From Pseudoneurospora amorphoporcata (lineage: Eukaryota; Ascomycota; Sordariomycetes; Sordariales; Sordariaceae), in NCBI GenBank assembly GCA_033297205.1, contig MU859367.1, forward strand, positions 1 to 26,641: DNA of 26,641 nt. The letters run 5' to 3'. Numbering within the stretch: position 1 is the stretch's first letter; each line of letters starts with the position of its first letter. This document shows, piece after piece, positions 1-9,462 of this stretch. The notes below the pieces were generated by a model. The model worked only from the letters and a program-made list of their open reading frames with translations. It was not told the DNA's origin and ran no database searches. The translations under genes and the position numbers were made by a program.

Positions 1-178
1 GATTGACCGCATCTCGATCGCGGCAATCAGCAATCAAGACTCGACCCTGTGCGTTCCCGACTCGAGTCGCGAACCCAGCGTCGAGCTAGGTAAAATACTA
101 AGCTGAGTATCTTTAAGATCGCTCGTACTCTCCTTCTCTTTCCCTCATACCTATACGGCGCATTAGATCTAGCGATCA
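1..178 (+). other. 5' leader of chromovirus A (partial)
   Basis: This is untranslated sequence upstream of the first gag ATG at 179. It is fairly GC-rich with several TCGA-containing stretches. I see no LTR end and no convincing primer-binding site, so the 5' LTR must lie to the left of the window. Confidence 0.55.
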
Positions 179-2108
179 ATGTCCAATTCTATTGTCCCTA
201 GAGTCTAGCCTGTAACCGACAACTTTATCGCCATTACGGTTGTCAGCGCTATCGCGGCAGCGGCTGGCTTAGAATACTAAGACGACTTAATAGTTCTCGC
301 CCAAGCGCTCGAAGGCCTCCAGTACCAGGCGATTGAAGTCTTAATCCCCATTTCTCAAATTTATAGTCTTGCCAACCTTCCCGTCTTTTAAGCCTTCTTC
401 TCCGCTTTCTGTCGCCTGCTCCGCAACGACGTAGTTGCAGCCAGAGCCGACGCTCGCGATTTCGAGGAAGACCTCATTACGGCCAAAGAGGAGGTCGTCC
501 GCTTACAAACTCGTATCCGGGACTTCAACTACGAGGTCGCCCGTAAGGAAAGTAATATTGTAACTATCCGAGCCTAATATCTGCTCGCTATTCAAACCAA
601 CACAAAAGATCACCAAGAACAGGTCCAGTTACTCCACAGCCAGATCGCCGCTCTCAAAAAGGAGCTTAGCGATTTCCGTACCTCATCCTCCGCCGCTTTC
701 CAGTCCTTAGAGAATTACCACTAGAAGGCTCTCCTCGACCTCCGCTCCCGGCTCCAGACTACCGGCGCAGCTCCAGCTTCGCCTCCTAGTACGCCCAACT
801 CTCCCAACGTGTCTGACAATGACGATACTATAAGTGCCAGTGAGAACGGCAGCGGCTATAGGTTAGTGTTGCGTATTACTATTACCCCCGCTTTTAATAG
901 TAAGAGATCGTCGATCGAACGTGCTACTAAGTATCGTACCTAGCGCATACGTGTGAAACTAGCTTGGGTGGATAAGTCTAAAATTTTTACTAACGAGCGC
1001 CCTAAGTTTTCCCTCATCGCCCGCTCTATCGAGGGAGTTCCCCTCGAGGCTATTGAGGCCGAGCTAAACAAGGCTATCCTCTGCGAGCCTTGTAAGTAGA
1101 TTATAACCTTCGAATTAATAAACGAATTAGATAAAAAATATAATAACGTTAACGTCGTCGTGGAGTCCCGCCGTGCTCTCAAGGATTTCAAAATAACTAA
1201 AGGTATAAAGTGGACCAACTTCGAGGAAAAGTTCGTTACGCTCGTCGATAAATACAAGCTCGATAATAGTATAAAGATCTATTACTTCTATTAGAAAATC
1301 AACGACCGCGTTCGTACTGCCCTTACCTACCAGCGTCCCTAGCCCGCCGACGATAAATTCGACGAGTAGCTTAAGGCCTCTCGCGACCTCGCTAAGGCAC
1401 TAGAGGATAAAGATTGGTAGGAGAAGCAAGCCAACCCTTTCTACAGGACCAGCTCTACCAATACCGCCTCCGCTTCTACCGATAGCTCCCGCACCTCCGC
1501 GACTAAAGCAACCGTTAGCCAAGGCGGCAACGCTATAAATCTCGACTCCATAACTGAAACAGACATCTAGATGTCTCGCATAATCGAGGCCAGCGTCTTC
1601 GAGCACTGTATAAAGACCGGCGTCTACACCCGCTGCAGCAAGCCCGGCTATTATTCTACTAATTACCGCTCTCGTGTCAACTTCAAGAAGGAGGTTAAGC
1701 CTCGCAACAACCGTAACAACAAAAGTCGTAGTAGCGGAAATATAAGCAACAACGGTAGAAATCGTAATAATAGTAGCGGTACTAATAATAATAATAATTA
1801 TAATAGTAACCGTAATAATAGCAGTTACAACAATAGTAGTAGCAACAACAGTCATAGTAGCGGCTACTATAGTAGCAACCAACAACCCGCCCAGAGCCAG
1901 CATAGCTACAGTTAGTGGCGCCCCAACTACGGCAGTAGCAGTTACTACGTTAACGCCATAAACCCCAACGCGGGATCTTCAACCCCCGGTACCCCGGCTC
2001 CCGGATACTACAACCCTATTCCCGCTTACCAACCTAGCTTTGTCGGCCCGGTTATAGGTAACGAGAGCGGCTCTCTTTCGGGCCAGGGAAATGTGTAGCT
2101 TCCCAACT
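179..2108 (+). pseudogene. gag: gag of chromovirus A, with many RIP stops
   Basis: Structural capsid/nucleocapsid protein, read in one frame from the ATG at 179. The first third (roughly residues 80-200) is charged and heptad-like, suggesting a coiled coil. It is followed by a capsid-like region and, at about 1610-1665, a degenerate CCHC zinc knuckle in which two Cys and the His now read Tyr (TGC to TAC, CAC to TAC). After the knuckle comes a long Asn/Ser/Gly/Tyr-rich tract. Premature stops are TAG or TAA at former Gln/Trp sites. The frame closes at TAG 2094 and TAA 2106, either of which may itself be a mutated Gln codon, so the native end is uncertain. It overlaps pol, which is in the -1 frame. 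Confidence 0.85.
2086..2092 (+). promoter_or_regulatory. Candidate -1 ribosomal frameshift heptamer GGGAAAT (gag/pol of A)
   Basis: The heptamer is split G|GGA|AAT in the gag frame, the X XXY YYZ register needed for -1 slippage. The pol frame is blocked by TAA at 2059-2061 and the gag frame by TAG at 2094-2096, so the overlap is only about 30 nt and contains this site. The same heptamer in the same register occurs at the gag/pol overlap of copies B and C. Use as a frameshift site is inferred. Confidence 0.65.
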
Positions 2109-5100
2109 AAATCGCGCTAGGAGGTACGGGTCCAACGGACATAGAGGAAACGATAGGATCGTCCCTATACAGCTAGATATCGTCAAGATAAACAGATCTT
2201 CAGTAGATAGCCGTTATAAACACTCAAATTTATTAAGTCTTTCTATCCATTTGTCCTACGGACTGCGTAAACTGTATTGTACCGCCCTCGTTGATAGCGG
2301 CTGCACCGCCCTTAGTTTTATTAACCGCCGTTTCGTCTACCGCAATCGCCTTCCCTTTTTCCCGCTTGCCGTTCCCAAGCTACTTCATCTCGCTAACGGC
2401 CAGACAAAAGGCAGCATTACCCACTTCTCCAGACTTACGATGTGGGCGGGAGTCTACTACGAGGTCATCGATCTATTAATCTATAACTTAGCTAAGGATA
2501 ACCCCATCATCTTAGGTCACCTGTGGCTCGTATATCACGCTCCAGGCATCGACTAGCCTAACGACTCCCTAAAGTTCAACTCCGCTTACGAACAGCGGGG
2601 TTACCTTCCGCTAGGGGGCTTTAGCCGCACCGTTCCGCTCTCAAGCCGCCATCTTATGACCCCGCGACCGCCACCTCAACGATTGGTATACTACAGCCCG
2701 ACGGTAGAGGACGCGGAGGACGAAGGCGAGCTTAACCAGCAGCGCGAAGACGCGGCCGTGAGGCGACTGTCCGTCTCTACTATAGTTAGACGAGCCGCTC
2801 GTCAACGGTTCTACCGATTCAAGCACCGGGTCGCCAACCGCCAGGGCACCACTCCGCTCAGGAAAGTAAAGGGCGGCAGCGCGATCATACTATCTGCCCT
2901 ACCCCCAACGCCGCCTTCAACACCTCGCCCAATCCTAGCGTCCTACCGTTAGGCCGGTGGCGTAAGGACTTCTACAGCAGACCATCAAGTGCCGGTCAGA
3001 ATCTACAACATCCCGGCTAGTCCTATTAACCCCAACAATATTAGAGAGCTCCCGGCCGCCACTTTCAATTGGCTAGCGGAGACCCAAGGGCTCTAAATTA
3101 TCCGCACGACTCGAACTAACCTAGATGAGGATATCTAAAGGTTGACTAAGGAGGACGAGAAACTAGAAAAGGAGGGGCGGGTCTTGGATCCCTGGGGTGT
3201 AAGTAATAACTTTACGCCCGATATGGTAGCGGAGGTATTGCTGAGTAAAGGTAAACACTTTAAGCACTTTTTCGGCAGTAAATATCACTATTGGATCGAT
3301 GCCCTGGTAGGAGAGGGAGATGAGGCCGTACTGTAGGCCGTCAAAGTCTTTAGCTCTATTAAAATTAACAATATAGACGACGATTTCCCTTACTGCGAGG
3401 AAGTAATTAACGAGTATTTCGCGGCAAACGGCATCGCTATTAATAAGATTACGTCGGAAGATACTGTTAAGTTTTACGAGAAGGCCGACAAGCCCCCAAA
3501 GACCGTCGCAAAAATTCAAGCCAAGCTCCCGCGATAACACTGGTACCATACGTAGACCTTTTTGCAAGAAGGAGCGGATATCCTGCCTCCTTATAGAGTA
3601 TACGATTTGAAGATCGAGCTTCGCCCGGGAGCAACCCCTCCCGCTTCTCGCGGGCGTGCGTTCAACCCCGACGAGCTCAGCGTTATTAAGAAGTAGATTG
3701 ATGACATGCTAAGGAAGAAATTTATTAGGCCTTCACAATTAGAAGCCTCTGCTCCGCTACTCCTCATTAAGAAGCTAGGAGGCGGAGTCCGCGTGTACGT
3801 TAACTATCGCGGCATTAATAATGTGACTCTTAAGTCCCGTAATCCCCTCCCGCTTATTAAGGAGACCCTTAACGCGATCTGCCGCGCTAAGATTTTCACG
3901 AAGCTTAATGTAATCGCCGTATTTAACTACATTCGGGTTAAGTAGGGCTACGAGTAGTTTACTGCGTTTATAATACAGTTTGGCCTTTTTGAATCTTTAG
4001 TCGTTCTATTTGGCTTATAGGGTACCCTAGGAGCTTTCTAGAACTACATTAACGATATTTTATACGATATTCTCGACGTTTACGCAATTATTTACCTCGA
4101 CGACATCCTTATTTACTCGGACAACGTTAGGGATTACAAGCGGTACGTTAACGACGTTCTTAATAGGCTAGCAAGAGCAGGCCTCAGCGTTAATATCGAC
4201 AAGTGCGAATTCTATACTACGAGGACGAAATACCTAGGCTTAATCATCACGCTGGGAGGCATCGAGATGGACCCAGACAAGGTCAAGGCCATCGCCGACT
4301 AGCAGGCGCCCGAGTTAAAGAAGTCCCTACAGTCCTTCTTGAATTTTGCAAACTTCTATAAACGGTTTATAAAAGAATTCTCGTCAATGGCCGCCCCGCT
4401 CTACGAGCTCACGAAGAGGGACGCCGGATGGTCCTAGAATGGCCGCCACCAAGCCGCTTTCGAAGTTCTCAAGCGGGCATTCTCTAAAGGCCCCGTTCTT
4501 AAGATTTACGATTGGATAAAGAAGACTGTTGTCGAAACTAACGCCTCCAATTGGGCCGCGGGCGGCACCCTCTCCCAATATAGTAATAACGGAATCCTTT
4601 ATCCAGTCGCTTACTTCTCGGCTAAACATTCCGCGCAAGAATGTAATTACGATGTATATAATAAGGAACTGTTGGCTATCGTTAAGGCCCTGGAAGAATG
4701 GAGGCCTGAGTTGGAAGGCGCATAGCTCCCCTTCGATATTTTAATAGATTACAAGAACCTCTAAACGTTTACAACGAACAAGCAGCTAACTCAACAGCAT
4801 ATACGCTGGTCCCAGTTCTTATTATAGTTCAACTTTTTAATTAAGTATACGCTGGGCTCGAAGAACCTTCGCTTAGACGCCTTGAGTCGTAAGCCTAACG
4901 ACCGCCCTAATGATGAGAAAGACGATCGTTTAGTCGTTCGCAAGCGAGCCTTGTTGGATCCGTCTTAGTTTGAAGAAGGTTGTCTCGAGTTTGACGACCT
5001 AGCAGCAGGCTTCTCGCTTTGCCTATTGGGCCCGGACGACTTAGATACCCTATTTACTGACGACTTTATCCGCGCTAGCTACGAGAGCTCCGTATTCCTG

Positions 5101-6828
5101 CAAGAGCTGGTATCCTCTCTTACTAGCAGAGCCCGTTAGTAGCTAACTAATATTAGGAAGGTTTTCTATAGGGCTTTTTCAGAGTGTTACGTCGTCAACG
5201 GCATTGCGAAATGGTGAGATCGAGTAATTGTAGATCCCTATGATAAGATTCTCTAGCTCCAGCTAATCAGTCGCTAGCACAACTCCCCGAGCGCCGGCCA
5301 TCTAGGCCGTGACGCCAGGTACGAGCTCCTGTAATGCGATTTCTATTGGGAGGGGATATACAACGATGTACGCCTTTTCTATAAAGGTTGCTTGCCGTAC
5401 GCAAAGACTAAGTCTTTAAAGAGAAGCTTAGCCGGTTATCTTAAACCAGTTACAATCGTTCTCGCGCCGTAGACCGATATCTCAGTCGACTACGTTACGC
5501 CGCTACCACCGAGTACCTATTTAGGCCAGACTTTCAAACACGTCGCTATCGTTATTAACTGACTTACTAAGATACGACACTATATCCCAATGGTAACCCT
5601 GGAAGCAGAAGAATTAGCAGACCGGTTCATCGATGGTATTTACTCAATCTATGGCCTTCCGGATAGCGTGCTCTCTGACAGAGGCACTCAGTTTGTCTCA
5701 CGATTCTAGTCCACCCTCTGCAAGCGGCTATTCGTGATTCGCAAGCTCACCTCCGCTTTCTACCCTTAGACGAACGCCCAAACCGAACGTATCAACGCAG
5801 AGATGGAGCAGTTTTTGAGGATCTACATTAACTGGGTACAAACGGACTAAGCAAAGTAGCTGCCACTCGCGGAGTTCGCTGGGAATAACGCCGTCGCATC
5901 GTTAATAGGCATCTCACTGTTCTTCGCCAACTACGGACATTACCCTCGTATAGGCACGGAGCCTCGCACCCCGCTACCACCAGATCTCTCACCAGCTCAG
6001 CTCAAGGAATACTACAAGGCCAACGAACTAGCGGATCGTTTCTAGCAGATCTGGGACTTCGCTATCCAACAATCTCGGCGGACGTAGGAACGGTACGAAG
6101 ACAACGCCAATAAGAAAAGGGTCGACTCTATTAAATACTATATCGGCGATATAGTTTTCCTTAACACAGCTAACCTCGCTAACGGACGACCGCACGCAAA
6201 GTTATACCTACGCTAGGAAGGGCCCTTCAAGGTTGTCCACGCCGAGTCGCACACTGTACACTTCGCGCTTCCGTCGAATATAAAGTGCTCACTAGTTTTC
6301 CACGTCTCTATAGTGCAACTATGGTCCGGCAAGGGCCTCCCTGGCCAGCCCACCACGACAGATGTTCGGGCTAACGAGGGGAGGGTCATAATACGCACCG
6401 ACGACCAGGAGGAGCACGAGGAGTGGGCATTCGAACGTTTTACGGATTGTCAACAGATGGGCAATAATAGGCATTAGAAGTACGAGGTCAAATGGAAAAC
6501 CGGCAACCTTACCTAGGAACCCGTTAATAACGTTATCGACTGTAAATACTATCTTCAACAGTTCCATCACGACCACCTAAACAGACCGATCCCTCCAGAA
6601 GTCCAGAAGGTGCTCGAGCGCCTCGCCGCCGACACCCTAGCGCCAGCACCGGCCGCCCCCGAGCCATCACGGCGTCGCTTCAGCCGTTTAGCCTGGCAAG
6701 AAACGGCTGCCGCTATAGAAGATAGGACGTGGAAGGATATAAAGGACGGATTGTGCCTAGCATTTGGTCGGGTGTTTCGGAAGTTAATAGATGTTTACGA
6801 GGATAGGAAGCTGTGTAAAGGGTCTTGA
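2092..6828 (+). pseudogene. pol: pol of chromovirus A (PR-RT-RH-IN-chromodomain), RIP-inactivated
   Basis: The polyprotein keeps one frame to the TGA at 6826. Protease: the retropepsin DSG motif (LVDSGC) near 2287-2304. Reverse transcriptase about 3670-4300: the first catalytic Asp is now Asn (TKLNVIA), while YLDD at 4093-4104 is intact. RNase H about 4500-4730: the Asp of the expected TDAS motif reads Asn. Integrase: an HHCC zinc region about 5275-5410 with a Cys lost, then a DDE core with Asp in SVDYV, Asp in LSDRG and Glu in NAEMEQ (about 5485-5820). The C-terminal region holds a chromodomain (about 6405-6575; KYEVKWK, then EPVNN with the Trp before it lost to TAG) and a short basic tail. 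No indel is needed to read it. Stops are mostly TAG. Confidence 0.92.
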
Positions 6829-6878
6829 GTCTATTATTTCACGTGTATATAGATTTTTCAACTCTGCGAGCTTCTTTT

Positions 6879-6887
6879 GAGAGGGGA
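6879..6887 (+). other. Polypurine tract of chromovirus A
   Basis: GAGAGGGGA lies three bases before the 3' LTR. It is the expected primer site for plus-strand DNA synthesis. The upstream 3' UTR (6829-6878) shares 'TCTATTATTTCA' and 'GAGCTTCTTTTG' with the 3' UTR of copy C (16065-16125, - strand), where the tract GCAGGGAGG is in the same place. Confidence 0.7.
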
Positions 6888-6890
6888 TAG

Positions 6891-7131
6891 TATCACAGGG
6901 TTAGCCTGTGATGTGCTGTGCTGCACTGACCGCATATGTGCTGCGATCCAGAGCCCAGAGCTCTGTCCTCGCACATATTATCGTCACGTGCAGCCTCACG
7001 TGCGCGCACGGTCTAGCCTTAGGGCTCTCGCCCATATAGCTAGACCTCCGCACACTTCCTCCCCCTTCCTCTCTTCATACAACAACGCATATCCCATCCT
7101 ACCCTATACGGTGCCCTCTCGCCCCGTAATA
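6891..7131 (+). repeat. 3' LTR of chromovirus A (241 bp)
   Basis: It begins TATCACAGGG (TGTCACAGGG with TG to TA) directly after the polypurine tract and ends CGTAATA. The length matches the LTRs of B (243 bp) and C (240 bp). Near the start, TCACAGG and CCTGTGA form a 7-bp stem around GTTAG. A CCATATAGC TATA-like site is followed by a pyrimidine-rich tract and TCATACAACAACG, which resembles the same segment of the B and C LTRs. The end was placed by alignment to those LTRs. The flanking base pairs to the left are outside the window, so the target duplication (CTCTA at 7132-7136 on this side) cannot be tested. Confidence 0.75.
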
Positions 7132-7500
7132 CTCTAGAAGCTTCCAAACACCTAGCATTTATGTATATAAAGACCTCTCCTCTCCGTTAGTTAGTTATTC
7201 CTTAAGCAAGCAAGCAAGGACACTCAAGCAATACAATACGGTCTTTTCTTATAGTGCAGAGTTTACTATAATAAGTTGTTTTCTACAGTGCAGAGTTTAC
7301 TGTAATCTTCTGTTTTGAGAGTAGAGTCCTCTCTAAGACTTCTTTTACAACACTCCTATTGTATCTGCAATCACGCTGCTTCCTTCAGCACTGCTGTCGT
7401 ACTACCGCTTCCGCTCCGCTTAGCTACAAGTACATAGTTCACTATAGCGTCCCTATACTAGTACTATCATTATAGGCTAGTTAGGGCATTGCAGCAAACA
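7132..7500 (+). repeat. Probable 3' half of another LTR (F), interrupted by chromovirus A
   Basis: No coding potential. There is a good TATA box (TATGTATATAAAG, about 7160-7172), then a transcribed-looking stretch with triple CAAG repeats. Two direct repeats of about 22 bp (about 7251-7272 and 7285-7308) are each a small inverted repeat (TACAGT...ACTGTA). The stretch ends in CAGCAAACA at 7500, followed within a few bases by TGGTATTCTAAGC, which resembles a tRNA primer-binding site (TGGTATCAGAGC-like). This fits U3-R-U5 of an LTR whose left part lies beyond element A. The assignment is inferred, and a cellular promoter is the main alternative. Confidence 0.4.
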
Positions 7501-7505
7501 GAAAT

Positions 7506-7518
7506 GATGGTATTCTAA
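7506..7518 (+). other. Possible primer-binding site of element F
   Basis: TGGTATTCTAAGC resembles the TGGTATCAGAGC-type primer-binding site of many LTR retrotransposons and lies just after a CA-ending stretch. The match is imperfect. No recognisable internal coding region of such an element follows; from 7520 to 7619 I see nothing assignable. Confidence 0.3.
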
Positions 7519-7619
7519 GCTGGTTACCTCGATTCGGAGTTCGATATACGCAATGTTAGTAGCGTTAGTTGTGTTATAGAAGTAAATCGACGCGCTCTAC
7601 TTCGCCTCGCAACCGTCGC

Positions 7620-7923
7620 CTAAATCATTTGACTAATTATTATTATCGTTATCGCTATTATAACGGGCAATAAGAGCCGGGAATAGCCGGTGGTAGCCGG
7701 TGCTGCAGTCGTAACCGGAGGGGATATATCGGAAAGGGCTATTTATTACTTAAATTTGCCATTTCCGAGTCCGTAGGCGGCCGTAGTTGCATATTCCGGG
7801 ATGGGGTAGCCGGTTTCGTAGGCTGTCTTGGTAATAGTCTTGGTTATTGTTGTTATTGTAGTGCCGTTAGGGACGGAGACGCTATATAATTTCGTGTATA
7901 TTTCTATAGGAACCTCCAGTTTA
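7620..7923 (-). pseudogene. Relict C-terminus of a probable GPI-anchored cell-surface protein
   Basis: Read on the minus strand from 7923, the frame gives a Thr-rich segment (VSVPNGTTITTITKTITK), then YETGYPIPEYATTAA, two adjacent TAA stops at 7743-7748 (CAA CAA if RIP is reversed), SPPVTTAAPATTG, and a strongly hydrophobic stretch (LLLPVIIAITIIII) a few residues before TAG 7620-7622. A Ser/Thr/Pro-rich region, a small-residue site and a hydrophobic tail at the very C-terminus is how GPI attachment signals of fungal wall proteins look. It is the only stretch resembling a host gene. The upstream part is replaced by an LTR fragment. Family is not recognised; a transposon-encoded or chance frame is possible. 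Confidence 0.35.
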
Positions 7924-8111
7924 ATTACAGTGTAGGGCGAGGTAGGGAGTAGGTGTGACATACGTAGTTGTACGAGAAGAGAGGAAGGGAAGAGAGGGAG
8001 GTGTGTAGTTTGGATATAGGGATGCCTTGGATCTAGACTAAGGCTTACTAGTGTATATATACGTACGATCCTATTGGCCAATAGCTAATAGAAACTCGAT
8101 AGCTGTATGTT
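7924..8111 (-). repeat. Truncated LTR fragment of the B/C chromovirus family
   Basis: The rightmost ~185 bp of the B/C LTR in minus orientation, ending CACTGTAAT at 7924. It shares 'ACATACGTAGTTGTACGA', 'GGGAGGTGT' and 'CCTATTGGCCAATAG' with the LTRs at 15815-16052 and 21210-21452 (reverse complement). Homology stops near 8111, so the first ~55 bp of the LTR, including its terminal hairpin, are missing. A minus-strand frame runs from an ATG at 8081 inside the LTR into the surface-protein relict. Confidence 0.75.
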
Positions 8112-8203
8112 ACCAACGTTAAGCGAAATAACACGAGCTAACCAAGCCACTGGGATACTACAGCCACGTGAAGGCTGGGCAATGTAACTATGACAAGGAT
8201 GCG
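8112..8203. other. Unassigned spacer
   Basis: No gene. On the minus strand from about 8194 it reads TGTCATAGTTACATTGCCC, about 15 of 19 matches to the start of the D-type LTR (TGTCACACGGACATTGCCC), so it may be the end of a related, inverted LTR. This is too short to assert. Confidence 0.25.
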
Positions 8204-8280
8204 GGCTCATGGAGGCGAGCCAAGCTCATGGTGGTGAGCTAGGCTCATGAAGGTAAGCCAGGCTTATAAAGGTGAGCTAG

Positions 8281-8785
8281 TGTCACACGGACATTGCCCA
8301 CAGTCCAGGAGTTAGGATCGCAAGACTCAACAGAGCCTCAACGCCTAGCATTAGCCTTAAGATGACTCAGTGGCCTCCGGCCACAACACCCACCTCGGCC
8401 GGACTCTCGGCCGGACCCGCGGCCAAACCCTCAGCCGGACCCACGGCTGGGCCCTCGGCCACGGTCATCCCAGAAGCAACCACAGCCAACCAAGCAAGAA
8501 GCAGGGCGCCCGAATGAAGGACAGCGCCAAAAGGAAGATGGAGAATGAATGAAGGTATTCAGGAAGATCCACACGTATGCAGACTGCTAGATAGATGTCT
8601 TGAAGCCTCAAGCGACAAGGCTTAATACGTACCCCGAGTACGTACCGATTCCCTTTAGCATAAGAAGGCCTTGAAGCCCAACCTTCTCCTGGAGGTTGAG
8701 AAGATTAATAAGGCTTTCGAGACCAAAGTAGTTTATTAGCTGAATTGAACTACTGTTCCAAGCCCTGAATACAGCCTTTGTCATA
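8281..8785 (+). repeat. Solo LTR D1 (505 bp) with 5-bp target duplication
   Basis: It begins TGTCACACGG and ends TTTGTCATA (TGTCACA with one C to T). It is flanked by GCTAG at 8276-8280 and 8786-8790. It aligns with D2 (11372-11766) at both ends, for instance CCAAAGTAGTTTATTA and TCCAAGCCC near the 3' end, but is ~110 bp longer because of an internal GC-rich repeat and adjacent sequence. No internal retrotransposon sequence is present, so it is a solo LTR left by LTR-LTR recombination. Confidence 0.85.
8394..8465 (+). repeat. 12-bp minisatellite inside LTR D1
   Basis: Six tandem 12-bp units of the type CTCGGCCGGACC. The units vary by a few bases. The tract is absent from D2, so it contributes to the LTR length difference. 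It also produces a meaningless repetitive open frame (LGRT-like repeats) that should not be called a gene. Confidence 0.75.
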
Positions 8786-8808
8786 GCTAGGCTTATGAAG
8801 GTGAGCCA

Positions 8809-9050
8809 GCTTAGGGCTTATAAGCTAGTTCGTGGTCAATGAGCCAGACGCATGTAACTAGAAGGCACCAAGATATAAAGGGACGACTGGAGAACTTAGA
8901 TTGTTAGATAGTTTTGTAGTAGTTAATAGATTATTATTATTCAAACTAGTATAACGCTGCTATACTTGTTGTGAACCTTTTGGCTTTACTAAACGTCTTC
9001 TGATAGTCTTTACCTTTAGCTATCCTATTTAGGCAGATTAGACTGCCGTT
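8809..9050 (+). other. Non-coding stretch with LTR-like promoter features
   Basis: No gene. It contains a TATA-like AGATATAAAGGGACG at about 8872-8886, followed by an A/T-rich tract with ATTATTATTATTC. Together with the 19-bp repeats upstream it could be the U3-R-U5 part of an unclassified LTR, but I cannot find matching ends or a target duplication. Confidence 0.3.
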
Positions 9051-9428
9051 CGTCACACATACGAACATTTGCCTACAGTTCTAGGTTAGGGTTTCCAAGG
9101 CTAATAGAATTTTAACGCTTAATATTAGCCTTATAAGTGCCGCTATAACTGCTTCTAAAGCAGCTGCAGCCTGCACAAGTATATGAATAGTACATGGTGG
9201 TGAGCTATGATAGTAATTGCGTACGACAGTTATAAAGGTCTAACCTTGTGACATGAGCATTATTATGAGGGCGACCGAACGAAGGCCGGCGCTAGAAGGA
9301 AGAAGGAGAATGGTTGGAAGCACTTAGGAAGGTCCATATGTATGAAGACCGCCAGATAGATACCTTGAGGCATTAGGCAACAAGGTTCAGTGCGTGCCTT
9401 AGTACGTACTAAGCTTCTTTGGTATAAG
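9051..9428 (+). repeat. LTR D3, truncated on the right by chromovirus C
   Basis: Collinear with D2: ACATTTGCCTACAGTTCT, GTTAGGGTTTCCAAGGCTAA, GCCTTATAAGTGCCGCT and GTGCGTGCC follow in order. It starts CGTCACAC (TGTCACAC expected) with a short extra ATAC. It carries internal sequence missing in D2 (GAAGGAAGAAGGAGAATG to CAAGGTT) but shared with D1. Homology stops at GGTATAAG, where the LTR of C begins. The last five bases ATAAG (9424-9428) should be the target duplication of C. Confidence 0.75.
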
Positions 9429-9444
9429 TATTACAGTGTAGGGC
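9429..9444 (-). repeat. Terminus of the LTR of chromovirus C, cut off by the LINE
   Basis: TATTACAGTGTAGGGC is the minus-strand LTR end (CACTGTAATA; TGTGACA before RIP). The 14 bases 9431-9444 (TTACAGTGTAGGGC) are the left copy of the LINE target duplication. The right copy, TTACAGTGCAGGGC at 15815-15828, differs by a single C to T at CpA. Confidence 0.85.
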
Positions 9445-9462
9445 TTGTTGTTGTTGTTGTTG
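9445..9462 (-). repeat. LINE 3' tail, (AAC)6 on the element strand
   Basis: (TTG)6 on the plus strand follows AAAAATAA in the element sense. A short simple repeat instead of poly(A) ends the LINE directly at the target duplication. The 3' UTR (9466-9727) has no coding sequence and shows only purine-rich AAAGAAAAGATAAAAGAAAG near 9703. Confidence 0.75.

Larger units (their letters stand above)
1..7131 (+). mobile_element. Chromovirus A: Ty3/Gypsy LTR retrotransposon, RIP-degraded, 5' LTR outside window
   Basis: Order is leader, gag, -1 overlap, pol (protease, reverse transcriptase, RNase H, integrase, chromodomain), polypurine tract, 3' LTR. Integrase after RT-RNase H is the Ty3/Gypsy order, and the terminal chromodomain places it among chromoviruses. 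Gag stays in one frame and pol in another over their whole lengths, with many in-frame TAG/TAA stops but no frame change that I could see. The stops sit where relatives have Gln or Trp, as expected from CpA-to-TpA mutation. The family is related to, but distinct from, copies B and C: protein similarity is clear and LTR similarity is limited to the ends and a pyrimidine-rich tract. The element is non-autonomous. Confidence 0.93.
8204..8808 (+). repeat. Five-copy 19-bp palindromic tandem repeat, split by solo LTR D1
   Basis: Units lie at 8204-8222, 8223-8241, 8242-8260, 8261-8279 and 8790-8808. A typical unit is GGCTCATGAAGGTGAGCCA. Each unit starts GGCTC/AGCTC and closes with GAGCC/GAGCT, so it is an imperfect hairpin. 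When LTR D1 and one copy of its GCTAG duplication are removed, the 19-bp period is exact across the junction. Confidence 0.8.

Noticed and set aside
1400..1903. Minus-strand 167-residue hydrophobic frame (many Ile/Thr/Val)
   Set aside because: It is the antisense of the Asn/Ser-rich Gag tail (AAC/AAT/AGT repeats) and is not a membrane protein.
7530..7560. Possible tRNA gene half (GATTCGGAGTTCGATAT)
   Set aside because: No T-stem/loop with a matching acceptor or anticodon arm can be folded around it.
8370..8552. A 60-residue plus-strand open frame with LGRT repeats
   Set aside because: It is produced by the 12-bp minisatellite inside solo LTR D1 and has no independent support.
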